From Streptomyces endocoffeicus (lineage in GTDB: Bacteria > Actinomycetota > Actinomycetes > Streptomycetales > Streptomycetaceae): a stretch of 64,000 nt of DNA. Location of the stretch: contig NZ_JAERRG010000009.1 of the NCBI RefSeq assembly GCF_016741935.1, positions 186,001 through 250,000 on the forward strand, written 5' to 3'. The notes beneath the pieces are model-generated. The model made no database searches, was not told the origin of the DNA, and was given only the letters and a program-made list of their open reading frames with translations. Positions 32,249 through 41,776 of this stretch are shown piece by piece; positions within the stretch are counted from its first letter, which is position 1; each line of letters opens with the position of its first letter. The translations under genes and the position numbers were made by a program.

Positions 32249-33673
32249 ATGAGCGACTGGTCCGCCTCACCCCGACTCAGGTCTGTCCACACCGTGCAAG
32301 GCGGCTGTCCATACGCCTCATCGTCGGCTCCCGAGCCCAGCGACCCCCTGCCGATCTACGGCTCGGAATTCAGCGCCAATCCGCACGCCACGTACCTGAA
32401 ACTACGCGACAGGGGGCCCATAGCCCCCGTCGAGATCGCCCCGGACGTCTACGGATACATCACCACCACGTACCAGAGCGCCATGTATGTGCTGCGCGGT
32501 ACGCCAGGCGATTTTGCCAAGGACCCGAACCACTGGGCGGCGCTCCGCGAGGGGCGGGTGCCGCCCGACAGCCCGGCCCGGGAGATGCTGAAGCCGCGCC
32601 CCAATGCCCAGTGGATGGACGACGATCCGCATGACAGGCTCCGAACGGCGATCACAGAGAGCCTGGCGTTGGGCGACACCTACGCGCTGGTCCCCATCGT
32701 CAATCACGTTGCCGACCGCCTCCTGGATGCTGTCGCCCCCAGCGGCCAGATCGACCTGATAGCGGACTACGCCCACCAGCTGCCCACATGGGTACTGATC
32801 GAAGCGTTCGGCTGCCCGGCCTCCCTGAGCCGACGCATCGTCGCGGGCCTCGAGAAGATGTTCCACACGGCGGACGACGCAAAAGAGGCCAACCACGACC
32901 TCGAAACGGACTGCCTGGCGCTGATCAACCTCAAGCGCGACCGGCCCGGTGAGGACATCACCTCCCGACTCCTGAGCCACGATGCGAACTTGACGAGTGA
33001 GGAGCTAGTCCACCAGCTCATCCTGCTGTTCGGCGCCGGCAGCCAGCTGTTGACGGACACCATCGGCAACACACTGAAACTGTTCATCGACGATCAGCAG
33101 TTCAACGGCGACTTCCACTGCGGCGTCACAACCGTCCGGGAAGCCCTGGACTGGGTCTTCTGGGCAGACTCCCCGGTCGCCAACTACCACCCGGTCTACC
33201 CCCGCAAGAAGATCACCTACCAGGGGATAGTCCTTGGGCCCGGGGAACCGGTCCTTGTTTCGTACGCGATGGCCAACTGCGATCCGGCTCTCGGCAAGGA
33301 CAGCCACGACCGCGCCAAGCGCTCAGGCAACCGCGGACACCTAGCCTGGGGCGCAGGCGTTCACAGGTGCCCGAGTCCCGCACGCGACATGGCCCGCCTG
33401 ATCAGCGAGACCGCGGTGGAACGCGTCCTCTCTCGATTCACCGACCTCGCTCTCGCCTGCAGCCGCGCCCAACTCAGTCGCAAGCCAGGCACGTTCTTCT
33501 CCAGCTGGTCCGCCCTCCCTTGCCAGTTCACCCCCACACCATCGCTCGGCTCGTCCGTTTGCCCGCCGCTGACCCCACAGTCCGAAGAGTCCACCGGTCA
33601 GCCATCAGCCCCTTCCGCTCCCTCGGTCCGCCGCCGCGGATGGCGAGTCCTCTCGAGGCGGTCCGGTCAATAG
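32249..33673 (+). CDS. Cytochrome P450, CYP157-like, without a canonical ExxR motif
   Basis: A 474-residue protein. The N-terminus (GSEFSANPHATYLKLRDRGP, APVEIAPDVYGYI, FAKDPNHWAAL) follows CYP157. The K-helix motif reads EALD followed by WVFWADSP, so the Arg of ExxR is Asp. The I helix is LLFGAGSQLL. The heme loop WGAGVHRCPSPARDMA keeps the axial Cys at about 374. Loss of ExxR is known in CYP157, so this need not be inactivation. The tail of about 50 residues after FFSSWSALP is Pro/Ser-rich and may be extra. It may help the upstream CYP154 or act on the halogenated substrate. Confidence 0.85.
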   Translation: MSDWSASPRLRSVHTVQGGCPYASSSAPEPSDPLPIYGSEFSANPHATYLKLRDRGPIAPVEIAPDVYGYITTTYQSAMYVLRGTPGDFAKDPNHWAALREGRVPPDSPAREMLKPRPNAQWMDDDPHDRLRTAITESLALGDTYALVPIVNHVADRLLDAVAPSGQIDLIADYAHQLPTWVLIEAFGCPASLSRRIVAGLEKMFHTADDAKEANHDLETDCLALINLKRDRPGEDITSRLLSHDANLTSEELVHQLILLFGAGSQLLTDTIGNTLKLFIDDQQFNGDFHCGVTTVREALDWVFWADSPVANYHPVYPRKKITYQGIVLGPGEPVLVSYAMANCDPALGKDSHDRAKRSGNRGHLAWGAGVHRCPSPARDMARLISETAVERVLSRFTDLALACSRAQLSRKPGTFFSSWSALPCQFTPTPSLGSSVCPPLTPQSEESTGQPSAPSAPSVRRRGWRVLSRRSGQ

Positions 33674-33780
33674 GACGCTCGCGGGGCAAAGGCAATGCCG
33701 CAACGCATCAATCACGAGTGGACCGACAGCTCTGCAAGAGCAACCGTACATCTCCTTCACCTTGGTAGAGAGGAATTCTC

Positions 33781-35346
33781 ATGCTGGGTAGCGTAGTCAT
33801 TGTCGGCGGCGGCACAGCGGGCTGGATGACGGCCGCATACCTACGCGCCGCGCTGGGTGAATCCATTTCCGTCACTGTCGTCGAGTCCAGGCGCATCGGG
33901 ACTATCGGCGTCGGCGAGGCCACCTTCAGCACCATCCGCCATTTTTTCGAATACCTCGGCCTCGACGAGCGCGAATGGATGCCGCGGTGCAATGCGACGT
34001 ACAAACTGGGCATCAGGTTCGAGAACTGGTCCGGTCCGGGCCAGTACTTCTATCACCCGTTCGAGCGGCTACGGGTCGTCGACGGGTTCAGCCTCACCGA
34101 CTGGTGGCTGCACCAGCGCCCCAGCCCCCGCTTCGATCAGGACGTATTCCTGATGTCGACGATCTGCGACAATAATCGCTCCCCCCGCCACATGGGCGGC
34201 ACCCTCTTCGAGCAGGAATTCGTGGAGCGGGCTGCTGGATGGGGAGGATCCGGCCGCACCACGCTGTCCGAGCAGAACACCCAGTTCCCCTACGCCTACC
34301 AGTTCGACGCCTCGCTGCTCGCCGACTTCCTCACCGAATATGCCACGAAGCGCGGTGCTCATCACATCGTGGACGATGTGGAGGACGTCGCCCTCGACGA
34401 CCGCGGCTGGGTCAGCCATCTCCGCCTGCGTGAGCACCCCGACGACGTCCGCGCCGACCTCTTCATCGACTGCACCGGCTTCCGCGGGATGCTGCTTAAC
34501 AAGGCACTCGAGGAGCCGTTCGTGTCCTACCAGGACACCCTCCCCAACGACCGCGCTGTTTCTCTCCGTGTGCCGACCGACATGAAACGGCGCGGTCTGC
34601 GGCCCTGCACCACCGCGACTGCCCAGGAGGCAGGCTGGATCTGGACGATCCCGCTCTTTGAACGGATCGGTACCGGGTATGTCTACGCAAGCGACTACAT
34701 TTCTGCAGAACAGGCTGAACGCACCCTGAGGGATTTCGTCGGTCCCGAGGCAGCGGATGCCGAGGCCAATCACATCGAGATGCGGATCGGCCGCAGCCGT
34801 AACTCCTGGGTGAAGAATGTGGTGGGCATTGGGCTCACCAGCGGGTTCGTCGAGCCCCTGGAGTCCACCGGAATTTTCTTCATCCAGCACGGTATCGAGG
34901 AGTTGGTCAAACATTTCCCCGACGCTGGCTGGGATCCGAGGCTACGGGACTCCTACAACCGTGCCCGAGCGCATGCCATGGACGGCGTGCGGGAATTCCT
35001 CGTACTCCATTACCGGGCTGCGGCCCGTGGCGACAATGGCGACAACACTTACTGGCGGGATGCCAAGATCCGTCCCGTCCCGGACGGCCTTGCCGAACGG
35101 ATGGAGGTCTGGCCGGTAAAGCTGCCGACTGAAGAGACGATCTACCCGCATTACCACGGATTCGAGTCCTACTCGTATAACTCCATGCTCATCGGCCTGG
35201 GCGGCATACGCCTGAAGTCGGCCCCCACTCTCGCGTTGATGGACGGTACCCGCGCGGCGAAGGAGATGCAGTTGGTGAAGGACCAGGCCAGGCAACTCGC
35301 ACAGACGCTGCCCGACCAGTACGAGTACCTCGCCCAGGCCCGCTGA
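33781..35346 (+). CDS. FAD-dependent tryptophan halogenase
   Basis: A 521-residue protein with RBS AGAGAGGA. GGGTAGW near residue 10 binds FAD. YKLGIRFENW places the catalytic Lys at 75. GWIWTIP (285-291) is the WxWxI fingerprint that blocks monooxygenation, and PLESTGI carries the Glu that pairs with Lys in PrnA/RebH. It uses FADH2 from a flavin reductase (36616..37194) to make HOCl and lysine chloramine, then chlorinates an indole. It could act on free tryptophan or on a peptide-bound residue. Regiochemistry cannot be read from sequence alone. Confidence 0.93.
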   Translation: MLGSVVIVGGGTAGWMTAAYLRAALGESISVTVVESRRIGTIGVGEATFSTIRHFFEYLGLDEREWMPRCNATYKLGIRFENWSGPGQYFYHPFERLRVVDGFSLTDWWLHQRPSPRFDQDVFLMSTICDNNRSPRHMGGTLFEQEFVERAAGWGGSGRTTLSEQNTQFPYAYQFDASLLADFLTEYATKRGAHHIVDDVEDVALDDRGWVSHLRLREHPDDVRADLFIDCTGFRGMLLNKALEEPFVSYQDTLPNDRAVSLRVPTDMKRRGLRPCTTATAQEAGWIWTIPLFERIGTGYVYASDYISAEQAERTLRDFVGPEAADAEANHIEMRIGRSRNSWVKNVVGIGLTSGFVEPLESTGIFFIQHGIEELVKHFPDAGWDPRLRDSYNRARAHAMDGVREFLVLHYRAAARGDNGDNTYWRDAKIRPVPDGLAERMEVWPVKLPTEETIYPHYHGFESYSYNSMLIGLGGIRLKSAPTLALMDGTRAAKEMQLVKDQARQLAQTLPDQYEYLAQAR

Positions 35347-35349
35347 CCT

Positions 35350-36609
35350 GTGGACGCCTCCCTCGTCACGACACGCGACGTTGTCTTAGTGCTCGCTGCC
35401 GCCGCGCCAGTCACTGTGCTGGGCCGCTGGGCAGCCCGTCGACTGAGCCAACCGCAGATCATCGGCGAGATCATGGCCTGCCTCCTCCTCGGCGGAGTCC
35501 TGGCCTCCTGGGCGGACTGGCAGACCGGCTCTCCGGGGTGGCAGGCCGTAAAGTTCCTCGGTCATCTCGGCCTCGCGCTCTTTCTCGCCGGAGCTGCACA
35601 CGGAATCCGCCATGGGACCGACCGGATCCGCGGCCGCGCGGTGGCCTGGCTCTCCGCCGGATCGGCGCTTCTGCCCCTGGCATGCGGCGCTCTGTTCGCC
35701 GCCTGGGTGGTGGCCTACGGGGGCACGTCACTGCGGGGTGAAGCGCCGGTGGCCGCACTGGGTCTGATGCTCGCCATCGCCCTGGCGGTCACTGCGGTCC
35801 CAGTCCTGGCCGGAGTCCTGGCCGACCGAGGCATGGAGCACACGCCCACCGGCCGATTGGCGATGGCCTCGGCTGTCTCCATCGACGCGGTGATCTGGCT
35901 GCTGCTGGCCGTGGCCATCGGCCTCGGTGCGGAGAGCGGAGGCATCGGCCAGGCGGCAGCCGTTCTGATCTGCGGTCTCCTGGCCGCGGTCGCTGTGCGG
36001 CGACTGGCCAGTACCACGACCGGCCTCCGGTTCGCCTCCCGACACCCGGCACTCGCTCTGGCACTCGTAGGCGTTGCCGCGGTGGCAGCCGCCCAAACCA
36101 CGGAGCGGCTCGGGCTCACGGACACGATCGGCGCTGTCCTGGTGGGCCTCGCGGTTCCTGCCGGGAGAAGCCAGCCGGCCTGGACCAAGGCTGCTGAGGG
36201 GGTCGGCCGGATCGGCCGCCCCATGCTGCCGGCCCTGTTCACGCTCACCGGCACCACCGTCGCTGGCAGCCCCCAGTCGGGGTTCTCCTGGCAGGCCACC
36301 GCGATCGCCACCACGCTGGCCATCGCGTCCAAACTGACCGGCAGCTACCTCGGTGCCCGTATCGGCGAGCAGTCACCTCTCATTTCGCTGCAGTTGGCTG
36401 CCCTGATGAACTGCCGCGGGCTCACCGAGATCGTGGTCCTGCAGACCGGTTACAGCGCGGGCATCCTCACCCCCGGCCTCTACCTCGCGCTCCTGGCCAT
36501 GGCACTGGTCACCACTGCCCTCACAGGACCGCTGCTGTGGGCCATCGACCACTACACCCGTGTCCCAGAGATGCGTCTGACCTCACCACCACACCCAGCC
36601 GAGGGGTGA
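35350..36609 (+). CDS. Cation/proton antiporter (CPA2/Kef-type)
   Basis: A 419-residue membrane protein with about 11-12 hydrophobic helices: VVLVLAAAAPVTVLG, IIGEIMACLLLGGVLA, ALGLMLAIALAVTAVPVLAG (helix 5-like region) and an ending LALLAMALVTTALTGPLLW. It starts 3 bp after the halogenase stop (GTG at 35350). RebU-type antiporters sit next to halogenase genes in indolocarbazole clusters, where they are taken as export/resistance genes, so a product-export or pH-homeostasis role is likely. No TrkA-N domain follows the membrane part. Confidence 0.88.
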   Translation: MDASLVTTRDVVLVLAAAAPVTVLGRWAARRLSQPQIIGEIMACLLLGGVLASWADWQTGSPGWQAVKFLGHLGLALFLAGAAHGIRHGTDRIRGRAVAWLSAGSALLPLACGALFAAWVVAYGGTSLRGEAPVAALGLMLAIALAVTAVPVLAGVLADRGMEHTPTGRLAMASAVSIDAVIWLLLAVAIGLGAESGGIGQAAAVLICGLLAAVAVRRLASTTTGLRFASRHPALALALVGVAAVAAAQTTERLGLTDTIGAVLVGLAVPAGRSQPAWTKAAEGVGRIGRPMLPALFTLTGTTVAGSPQSGFSWQATAIATTLAIASKLTGSYLGARIGEQSPLISLQLAALMNCRGLTEIVVLQTGYSAGILTPGLYLALLAMALVTTALTGPLLWAIDHYTRVPEMRLTSPPHPAEG

Positions 36610-36615
36610 ATCACC

Positions 36616-37194
36616 ATGGGCAACGCCACGCCGTCCACCGATGCGAGCACCCCCGACCGCTTCAGGAGCCTCATGGCCGGCTTCCCCACCGGGGTTTCGA
36701 TCGTCACAGCCATCGGAGACGCCAGCCGCCTGTGGGGCATGACCTGCTCAGCGCTGTGCAGCGTCACCCTCCACCCGCCCACCCTCCTGGTCGGGATACG
36801 GGAACAGAGCCCCACCCTCACAGCGATCCTGAGCAGCGGCGTATTCACCGTCAACCTGCTGCACGCCCAAGGGCGCGATACCGCAGACCTCTTCGCCTCC
36901 GGTGCCCCCGACCGGTTCAGCAGGGTCACCTGGGCTCTGCCGGACGGCGCCAGCGGCCCCCACCTCATGGAAGCGGCGCACGCCGTGGCCGATTGCCGGG
37001 TTTCCCAGACCGTGCACGTCGGCGGCCAGCGGGTCGTCTTTGGTGAGGTCCGTCGTATCACCGTGCTGGCCGAGCCAAAGCCGCTGCTCTATGGACTGCG
37101 CCAGTACTCTGCGTTTCCTGACGACAACGCCACGGGATCTCCTACCGGGCCTCCGGACACAGGGGTGTATCCCGTGCAGCCCTCCGTCCGCTGA
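36616..37194 (+). CDS. Flavin reductase (halogenase partner)
   Basis: A 192-residue protein of the FMN-reductase/HpaC-like fold. FRSLMAGFPTGVSIVTAIGD, WGMTCSALCSVTLHPPTLLV and FTVNLLHAQGRDTADLFA are the family segments that bind flavin. It begins 6 bp after the antiporter stop. It should supply FADH2 to the halogenase. The C-terminal 20 residues are Pro/Gly-rich and variable. It is the last gene of the operon, which ends in a hairpin. Confidence 0.93.
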   Translation: MGNATPSTDASTPDRFRSLMAGFPTGVSIVTAIGDASRLWGMTCSALCSVTLHPPTLLVGIREQSPTLTAILSSGVFTVNLLHAQGRDTADLFASGAPDRFSRVTWALPDGASGPHLMEAAHAVADCRVSQTVHVGGQRVVFGEVRRITVLAEPKPLLYGLRQYSAFPDDNATGSPTGPPDTGVYPVQPSVR

Positions 37195-37209
37195 ATGATC
37201 GGGAAGCAT

Positions 37210-37246
37210 CGGGTCGCCCGAGGGTGAGACTCCCCCGGGCGACCCG
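37210..37246. terminator. Bidirectional terminator hairpin
   Basis: CGGGTCGCCCG (37210-37220) and CGGGCGACCCG (37236-37246) are perfect 11-bp arms around a 15-nt loop, 15 bp after the flavin reductase stop and before the convergent PucR gene end at 37386. Confidence 0.75.
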
Positions 37247-37385
37247 GCTTCTCGAGCTCCTCGGTGGGCGGCGGCTTTGTCGTACTGATCCCAAGGACGC
37301 GGATAGGACTCCGGAGAGCTCAAGCGGCACGGGAAACGACAGATGCATCGTGACCCTCCCCTGCACATGCTCAGCCCAGCTTGCC

Positions 37386-39329
37386 TCAGGCTACTGAAGC
37401 AAGCTGGGCGCTGGTGGACTCTATGATCTGCGCGAGCCCTGAGATATGCAGCGAAAACGCGAGATCTCTCAGCCCGGTCAGCGAGCTCAAATCGCGCGCC
37501 AAATAGGCTTCAAGCGCCCTGAGATGGTTACGGACGGTAGCCTCTGATAGGCCCAGAGCGCGTGCGGCGGGCTCGACATGAGTGTCGTATGCGAGCCAGC
37601 ATGTGGCAGTGGTCAGCAGGTCCCGACGGTCCCGACGTGCTGGGCTGAGGAACGCGTCCGCCCACAGGCTCACCTGCCGTGTCTGGAGAAGTGTCCGCAG
37701 GTCCGGGGGAGAACCAGAGTCAGTGCCGCTGCCGTCGTGAGGGGAGGCCACCGGCTCCCGGCGTGTGACGAGTTCGAGCGCCAAGCCAACGCTGACCCGG
37801 TGCCGCACTGCGGTCAAGTCGACTCCGAGCAGCTTCCCAGCACGGCTGACCTTCTTGGTCACCGTGTTGCGGTGAAGTTCCAGGAGCTGGGCAGCCACCG
37901 TGTAAGGGTGGGCAAGAGCAACAGGCAGCGTCTCGCGGAACTGATCCCACTGTCTGCCCGTCTCCATCAGCGGGTGCAGCAGCCCGTGCGCCCAACGCTG
38001 CGCATCGCTTTGGGGAAGCAGACTGATGAAGTCGCTCTCCTGGACGGACAGTGCCACTGGATTGGCCTGGTGCGTCGCGAACCTCTGAGCTGTGGTGGCC
38101 TCCTGCAAGGCGTCAGCCACCAGTGTGAGGGAGTACAGCCCGCTGCCGCCCAGGGAGGTTTTGCTCCCTGGGGTTGCCACAATGCGGGTGAGGTCGACGG
38201 CAACGCTGTCGTCTGCCTCATCGCCGACGGGTACCGGGTTGATGACGAGAATGCGCCGTGCGTCCTGCGGGTCGCCCACGACCAAAGCGCGTCCTGCGGT
38301 GGTCGTTTCACAACGGCGACGGGTCGGCTCCCTCAACTTCTGGGAGGTCTGGATCACAAACACGCGCGCCATGTCGGGCTCGAGTAGGCCGGGGGCCAAT
38401 CCCGAGAGCACGCGCCGAGCTTTGTGCGGCTCGCCCTCCAGAAGCAGTTGGACGGCGGCGAGCCGTGCGGCCTGGGGGGCGAGCGTCGCCGCTTGGTACT
38501 CCCGATGTGCTTGGTCCACAAGTCCCAGCAATTTGGCCGCATGCCGGACAAGTCGCATCTGTGTGGTGTCGAGCCGTGTTTCTGAGGTGACGGCCAGGAC
38601 GGTCTCGGCACCCGTGGCCGGGGCGAGTGAGATCATCTGAGTGTGCGGGACTGACGGATTGTTGTGAAGCGGCCGCGCCGCGGACTGACGGAGGAAAGCC
38701 TGTGCGAGCTGCTCCGCTGCGGTGGCCGGCGCGGCGACCAGAATGCCTTGGGGTTCGCTGTGGACGAGCACCTGCGCTTCCAAGGTGGCCGACAGACATT
38801 CGGCTATCTCGGTCATGGCCTTGGGGTCGGCCAGTTGCGTGGGCAACGTCTCTATGAGGGCGTTGAGTTGCTCGACCTGCGCTTCCGCTGAGGCTACGCG
38901 GGAGGCCAGGATCTCGTCACCCAGGCCGATCCCACCCAGGCCGATCCACCGCTCAGGGGGCGCGGTGGTGGCCATCAAGGGGATGCCGAGTTGGTCTGAC
39001 AGATCCCGAGCTGCCTGAGGCCACACCTCGTGGGCATCGCCTGGTCCTGCACCGACCAGGGCCGCGCACTGGCGGCGGGCCATCCGCCGCAACAGCACCT
39101 CGATCGCAGACATCCCTCGTCCCCGAACTCGGAAGGGTGTGGTCCCCGTGAGGACGACAAGAGTCCCGTCTCGCAGCGGCAGCGCCGGAGCATCTTCGCG
39201 GAGCTGTGTGAGAGACACGGCCGTTAACCCCGTCACTCGAGTAGGCACGTGGGCTGCGGGATTGACCGGCCAGGCGAACTTCAACTCGAGATCGGGCATG
39301 TCCTTAGACAGCGAGCCCAGCGTCGGCAT
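37386..39329 (-). CDS. PucR-family transcriptional regulator
   Basis: The ATG at 39329 (MPTLGSLSKDMPDLELKFAW) follows GGAGGAGGGGAG, giving 647 residues. The N-terminal PucR ligand domain (PLRDGTLVVLTG, AALVGAGP) is followed by a GAF/GGDEF-like central domain and two C-terminal HTH units: VAAQLLELHRNTVTKKVSRA and PAARALGLSEATVRNHLRAL, the second resembling HTH_30. It faces the halogenation operon tail-to-tail. It is the only regulator next to that operon and probably its pathway-specific activator. A 14-bp inverted repeat lies in its promoter region. Confidence 0.85.
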   Translation of the reverse strand: MPTLGSLSKDMPDLELKFAWPVNPAAHVPTRVTGLTAVSLTQLREDAPALPLRDGTLVVLTGTTPFRVRGRGMSAIEVLLRRMARRQCAALVGAGPGDAHEVWPQAARDLSDQLGIPLMATTAPPERWIGLGGIGLGDEILASRVASAEAQVEQLNALIETLPTQLADPKAMTEIAECLSATLEAQVLVHSEPQGILVAAPATAAEQLAQAFLRQSAARPLHNNPSVPHTQMISLAPATGAETVLAVTSETRLDTTQMRLVRHAAKLLGLVDQAHREYQAATLAPQAARLAAVQLLLEGEPHKARRVLSGLAPGLLEPDMARVFVIQTSQKLREPTRRRCETTTAGRALVVGDPQDARRILVINPVPVGDEADDSVAVDLTRIVATPGSKTSLGGSGLYSLTLVADALQEATTAQRFATHQANPVALSVQESDFISLLPQSDAQRWAHGLLHPLMETGRQWDQFRETLPVALAHPYTVAAQLLELHRNTVTKKVSRAGKLLGVDLTAVRHRVSVGLALELVTRREPVASPHDGSGTDSGSPPDLRTLLQTRQVSLWADAFLSPARRDRRDLLTTATCWLAYDTHVEPAARALGLSEATVRNHLRALEAYLARDLSSLTGLRDLAFSLHISGLAQIIESTSAQLASVA

Positions 39330-39553
39330 CTCCCCTCCTCCAACCCACATACAGTCCGTGACCGCCGTTGCGAGGTGCAGCGGCGCTGGCCTCTGCCGCC
39401 GGCCGCTGGGCAGGGCCCCCGTGGACCGGGGCCGCGTCACGACTGGTCGCCATGGAGAGCTCAGCCCTCAATCGCTCTCGGCCAAGGACGTCCAGCAGTG
39501 GACCTCCGAGGCGTCGACGGGTCCTCCTTGTGTGCACCGCCCCCTCCTCCCCG

Positions 39554-39600
39554 CGTGCGATTCTCAAAGGCAAGAGTATCTAACGCTTGAGAATCGCACG
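39554..39600. promoter_or_regulatory. 14-bp perfect inverted repeat upstream of the PucR gene
   Basis: CGTGCGATTCTCAA (39554-39567) and TTGAGAATCGCACG (39587-39600) are perfect arms 19 nt apart. On the minus strand the spacer contains TAGATACT, a plausible -10 element. The site lies 225 bp before the start at 39329 and fits an autoregulatory operator. Confidence 0.65.
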
Positions 39601-40978
39601 ACGTCAATGGTTCGCGAGGATACCGACTCCTTCCCCCGGATCAACTAGACCGAGGGCCGAGGTTCTGAGGGCGTGTCACCCATATTTGGGTAGATTTTTC
39701 CGCAACGCAGCACCCGTGCCCATCGTCGGCTTAGGGAATCCGATTGATGTCAGCGCGCGCAGGCTCCGCGGCTCCCCGGCGCGGATGCACGTCGGACGTC
39801 GGCGCCCCCACCTTCCCGCCGCAGCAGCAGAGCTGGTCAGTGGCGAAGCCGGAGGAAGGAGCCCGGAGCCACCACCGCCAGGCGCCCATGTAAGCGCCCT
39901 GGCCCTCACATCACCTCAGTCCTCACCAAGATCAGTGGCTTACTGGGAGGGCAGCTCACGTTCATGCCGATGACAAGACCCTGCTCACGCGCCACCGGCC
40001 ATCCCCGACATGAGTGCCTGGCAGCTCGTGTCTGACGGGCCTGCAACTGAAACCCAGCGCTTCCTTGCCGGACACGAGGATGGGGCACCGAAAGCGGCAC
40101 CGGCCACGGAGGACGCCGACGACTTCCTCGCTACGGAGCCCAGCAGCACACCAGGTGCCCTCTGGAGCGCAGGCCCACAGTGAGACTTGAACGGAAGGTG
40201 CTTTGAGTGCGGGTGCCGTGGAAACCTCGTTGTCCTGTGGCAGCGCCCAGCGACAGGCGACGCAACTGGGCCCACGCAGCCGCGAGCCCGCAAGTTACGC
40301 GGCGTTGGCGAGGGCTGCCTGCGCTGTGTTGTCGTCACGCCCGATGGACGGCGATACCCGAGGGCGAAGTGGCCGCCAGCACGCGGGCGACTGTTTCAAC
40401 AATTCCATCCACTGCTGATCGCTGATGCCCCGTGACGTGTGCCCGTAGTTGCCGCTGTTTGCGCCTGCCGCATGACCGAGTGCACGCATCCGGCCTCCGA
40501 CCGCTCGCCGTCCACTCGGAAGAGCAGCCCCGGTCGAGAACGGAAAGCACGGCGCCGACCCACTTCAGCGCGAGCTGGAAGCGAACCCAGGGATTCCCTA
40601 GCGGCCGCGTGCATCCGCCCGTGCGGTACAGCTCGTCTGGGCTGAGAGCGGTGAGCGGGCAAAACCGAGCCTACCGAAGGCGGCGCCTACCCGCCTCGTT
40701 GAGGATCGTGTGAGCTTCTCTCTGGGATCGCCCTGGCCGTCCCTCTTGCGGTCACTGGTTCACGCTCCCTCTCCTGCCTGCACGCCCCTCGTCTCATTCG
40801 AGTGTGGCATTCGCCTCGCCATTGTGACTTTCGGTGAATCTGGTGGGCGATACTGTCGCTACAGATGCGCCGTCTCGCAGGCTCGACGGGCTCGGGCGCG
40901 GACTGCACCGCCGTCTATCTCGGTCAGCCTTATCGCTGATATGAGTCTCGGTCGGGTTGCCGGGGAGCTGCTCGCGAT
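39601..40978. other. About 1.4 kb with no convincing gene
   Basis: Only short frames are seen. The best is a 57-residue plus-strand frame at 40010..40183 (MSAWQLVSDGPATETQRFLA, acidic) without a good RBS. Around 40340-40430 the minus strand reads ISDQQWMELLKQS, possibly a protein fragment. No terminator, repeat or RNA-like structure was noticed. Confidence 0.35.
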
Positions 40979-41776
40979 TTACGGCTTAAAGGCGAGTGCG
41001 CCATAAACGACGCAGTCTTTAGCCGCGTCAGGCTTGACACCGGGTTTCGGCCGCCACTGACTGGTCGCCACGACACCCGGAGGGAGAATCTCCAGACCCG
41101 CCCCCTGCAGGAACCCCTCTATCGTCGCTTTGTCCCGTGGGTTGACCACGACTCCGCCCTGTGCGTAGAGGGCTGCCAGCTGTTCGGCGCGGGCATGGTC
41201 GTGATCGTACGTGCCCTGGGAAAACGCCACGTAACTACCCCGGGGCAACTCACGTGCCAGGTGGGCGATGATGTCAGCGGGATCATCCTTGTCGGAGATG
41301 AAATGAAAAACCAGACCCAGAACCAGCCCGACGGGCCGGGAGAAGTCAATAGCCTCCTGCACTACACGGCTGCGCAGGATCGCTTCTGGCTCACGCACAT
41401 CGGCAGTAAGGTAACCGACCCGTTCGTCGACATCCCCCCAAGCCGACAAATTGGCAATGATTGTACGGTCATTGTCAACATATACGACCCGGCAATCTGG
41501 ATTAGCATCTTGCGCAACTTGATGAACATTAGGCTCATGCGGAAGGCCCGCGCCGACGTCGAGGATTTGCCGGATGCCATATTCGCCGACAAGGGTTTCT
41601 ACTGCACGCAGCACGAATCCGCGCTCGTTTCGAGCTATCCGGGCAATGCTGGGAAGGTGGTCCTGGATTTCCTTTCCCAGCTTGCGGTCGCCCGGCCAGC
41701 CGTCTTTCGGATGGCCCAGGAATATCTGGTACAACCGAGCCGCGTGGGCTGGACGATTGGCGCCGTCAGATGTCAT
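40979..41776 (-). CDS. SAM-dependent methyltransferase (DUF574/Methyltransf_19 type)
   Basis: A 265-residue protein. RLYQIFLGHPKDGWPGDRKL corresponds to the family's R-x-YDY-LGG-x-N start, in a variant form. ILDVGAGLPHEPNVHQVAQ is motif I with the SAM-binding GxG; VVYVDNDRTI has the acidic ribose ligand; VGLVLGLVFHFI follows. It overlaps the XRE gene by 4 nt (ATGA). These abundant Streptomyces enzymes have unknown substrates, though pairing with XRE/DUF5753 regulators is common. A fragment of another family member is at 9867..10031. Confidence 0.9.
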   Translation of the reverse strand: MTSDGANRPAHAARLYQIFLGHPKDGWPGDRKLGKEIQDHLPSIARIARNERGFVLRAVETLVGEYGIRQILDVGAGLPHEPNVHQVAQDANPDCRVVYVDNDRTIIANLSAWGDVDERVGYLTADVREPEAILRSRVVQEAIDFSRPVGLVLGLVFHFISDKDDPADIIAHLARELPRGSYVAFSQGTYDHDHARAEQLAALYAQGGVVVNPRDKATIEGFLQGAGLEILPPGVVATSQWRPKPGVKPDAAKDCVVYGALAFKP

